Of a DNA stretch of 64,000 nucleotides, positions 62,627 to 64,000 are shown one piece after another. A program made the position numbers and the translations under genes. The notes under the pieces are model-generated. The model saw only the letters and a list, made by a program, of their open reading frames with translations. It had not been told where the DNA came from and did not search any database. This DNA is from Hippophae tibetana (taxonomy: Eukaryota; Streptophyta; Magnoliopsida; Rosales; Elaeagnaceae): the NCBI GenBank assembly GCA_037013495.1, contig JAZDXN010000029.1, positions 4,910,501 to 4,974,500 on the forward strand, in the 5' to 3' direction. Every line of letters begins with the position of its first letter. The stretch's first letter is position 1.

Positions 62627-64000
62627 GAAATGAGAAGAAAAAAGAAGAGGAGTGGTACTCTTCAAAATTTTAAAAACCAATATTTGATAAATCGAAGTCT
62701 TACCTTTAAACGGGCATAACGTTTGACTCGTGCGTCAAAACGTCTATTATAATAAATCAAACCAAAGGTCGTATTGGTTTCCATAATCTTAGCTAGCCTA
62801 GCTATAGAAATTCATTACTTGATCCTAAATTCCATCATTTACATCACTTATCGAGGGTCTAAAGTTTTAGTCACATATTTTACATTTTTGGTTTTATTCA
62901 ACAGAGTTCTAATGAAGATGGATGAGCCGACCAAGTGTATGTTTAAAAATAAATTAATGACTAAGAATATAATACAAATAATTTCATTATCCAACTAAAG
63001 AAATGAGAAGAAAAAAGAAGAGGCGTGCTACTGTTCAAAGTTTTAAAAAACAATATTTGATAAATCGAAGTTTTACCTTTAAACGAGCATAACGTTTGAC
63101 TCGTGTGTCAAAACGTCTATTATAATAAATTAAACCAAAGGTCGTATCGATTTCCATAATATTAGCTGGCCTAGCTATAGAAATTCATTACTTGATCCTA
63201 AATTTCATCATTTACATCATTTATCGAGGGTTTAAAGTTTTTATCACATATTTTACAGTTTTGGTTTTATTCAATAGAGTTGTAATGAAGATGGATGAGC
63301 CGACCAAGTGTATGTTTAAAAATAAAATAATGACTAAGAATATAATACAAAAAATTTCATGATCCAATTAAAGAAATGAGAAGAAAAAAGAAGAGGAGTG
63401 GTACTGGTCAAAGTTTTAAAAACCAATATTTGATAAATCGAAGTCTTACCTTTAAACGGGCATAACGTTTGACTCGTGCGTCAAAACGTCTATTATAATA
63501 AATCAAACCAAAGGTCGTATCGATTTCCATAATATTAGCTGGCCTAGCTATAGAAATTCCTTACTTGATCCTAAATTCCCTCATTTACATCACTTATCGA
63601 GGGTTTAAAGTTTTTATCACATATTTTACATTTTTGGTTTTATTCAATAGAGTTGTAATGAAGATGGATGAGCCGACCAAGTGTATGTTTAAAAATAAAA
63701 TAATGACTAAGAATATAATACAAATAATTTCATGATCCAACTAAAGAAATGAGAAGAAAAAAGAAGAGGAGTGGTACTCTTCAAAGTTTTAAAAACCAAT
63801 ATTTGATAAATCGAAGTCTTACCTTTAAACGGGCATAACGTTTGACTCGTGTGTCAAAACGTCTATTATAATAAATCAAACCAAAGGTCGTATTGATTTC
63901 CATAATCTTAGCTAGCCTAGCCATAGAAATTAATTACTTGATCCTAAATTCCATCATTTACATTACTTATCGAGGGTCTAAAGTTTTTGTCACATATTTT
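62627..64000 (+). repeat. Partial fourth copy of the 52.9-60 kb unit, cut by the window edge
   Basis: Three full units (62627, 63000, 63373) and a partial one (63746) repeat the order GTATTGGTTTCC unit, TTACAGTTTTGG/ACAAAAAATTTC unit, C-type with ATTCCTTACTTG, T-type with TTTACATTACTTATCG. This matches 52934, 55172 and 57783. The first unit is a chimera: its front (CTCTTCAAAATTTT) matches 52561, while the rest matches 52934. The array continues past the right edge. Confidence 0.82.

Larger units (their letters stand above)
1..64000 (+). repeat. Tandem satellite array, ~373-bp monomer, head-to-tail
   Basis: The same unit recurs with a spacing of 373 bp (368-374 in individual copies) across the entire window; starts at the motif GAAATGAGAAG fall at 1, 374, 747, 1116, 1489, 1862, 2235 and so on to 63746. 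About 171 complete units and one partial unit are present, all in the same orientation, with no intervening unique DNA. Base composition is AT-rich: one hand-counted unit has 107 G+C of 373. Copies differ by scattered substitutions and rare 1-5 bp indels, and groups of units repeat as higher-order repeats. This is the structure of eukaryotic satellite DNA in constitutive heterochromatin. The array extends beyond both window edges, so its true length is unknown. Assignment to centromere, pericentromere or subtelomere cannot be made from sequence alone. Confidence 0.98.

Noticed and set aside
148..62998. Dozens of plus-strand 71-77-codon open frames at 373-bp multiples, resembling a tandem gene family of small membrane proteins
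   Set aside because: They begin at TTG or GTG, the first ATG leaves about 25 codons, sister copies have frameshifts and nonsense changes, and the frame fills a fixed part of a satellite unit. No promoter, splice signals or known domain are visible.
1..64000. CRISPR array
   Set aside because: The repeated unit is the full 373 bp with no unique spacers between short repeats.
1..64000. Transposon or LTR-retroelement origin of the unit
   Set aside because: No terminal repeats, target-site duplications, primer-binding site or reverse-transcriptase/transposase coding sequence. The polypurine tract alone is not enough.
1..64000. tRNA, rRNA, 5S or other RNA gene within the unit
   Set aside because: No cloverleaf, no A/B-box pair and no rRNA-like conserved segments were seen on either strand.
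1..64000. A previously undescribed gene system
   Set aside because: Every part of the window is accounted for by one satellite family and its chimeras; there is no non-repetitive sequence left to hold such a system.

Overview
The whole window is one uninterrupted tandem satellite array. A unit of about 373 bp repeats head-to-tail, always in the same orientation, from the first base to the last: about 171 complete monomers plus a 255-bp partial one at the right edge. The array runs off both ends. I see no gene, RNA gene, transposon, spacer or unique DNA inside it. Counting by hand, monomer 1862-2234 has 107 G+C in 373 bp (about 29%).

The sequence suggests a eukaryotic nuclear genome, most plausibly a centromeric, pericentromeric or subtelomeric heterochromatin block. 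A plant fits best: the unit length is close to two nucleosomes, each unit carries a CAAAA pentamer of the kind reported in plant satellites, and decay at CpG sites suggests methylation. The species and satellite family cannot be named from the sequence alone.

Taking GAAATGAGAAG as the unit start (base 1 of the window is such a start), each monomer reads as follows. Offsets 5-25 hold a polypurine tract. Offsets 72-116 hold a CpG-dense core with a weak CENP-B-box-like 17-mer and an imperfect dyad. Near offset 145 is a C/T dimorphism that defines two monomer types, and near offset 165 is a short TAGCT/AGCTA dyad. An AT-rich half follows. The two types (TATTGATTT...TAGCTAGCC and TATCGATTT...TAGCTGGCC) often alternate, giving a 746-bp dimer. 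Many other higher-order units sit on top of this.

Layout, left to right: 1-3721 mixed, including a segment that recurs 28.7 kb downstream; 3722-11179 a 7-monomer higher-order repeat (2610 bp) with shortened versions; 11180-19377 a 15-monomer unit (5592 bp) and a partial second copy; 19378-23850 two 6-monomer units (2237 bp); 23851-27210 dimers and trimers; 27211-30560 a 4-monomer duplication (1489 bp) merging into the second copy of the left-edge segment; 30561-36899 a 6/5/6-monomer series; 36900-43237 a transition to right-hand variants; 43238-47338 a trimer series (about 1118 bp); 47339-51814 two nearly identical 6-monomer units (2238 bp); 51442-52933 a dimer duplication; 52934-60020 a 6/7/6-monomer series; 60021-62626 an older-looking patch with the most divergent monomer; 62627-64000 return of the 52.9-60 kb unit.

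There is no gene set working together here. The recurrent 71-77-codon open frames are a by-product of the repeat: they start at TTG or GTG, not ATG, and frameshifts among copies appear to be tolerated. The interest lies in the array's history: nested higher-order repeats, chimeric monomers marking crossover sites inside the unit, a chimeric subfamily scattered through the array, and CpG decay patterns.
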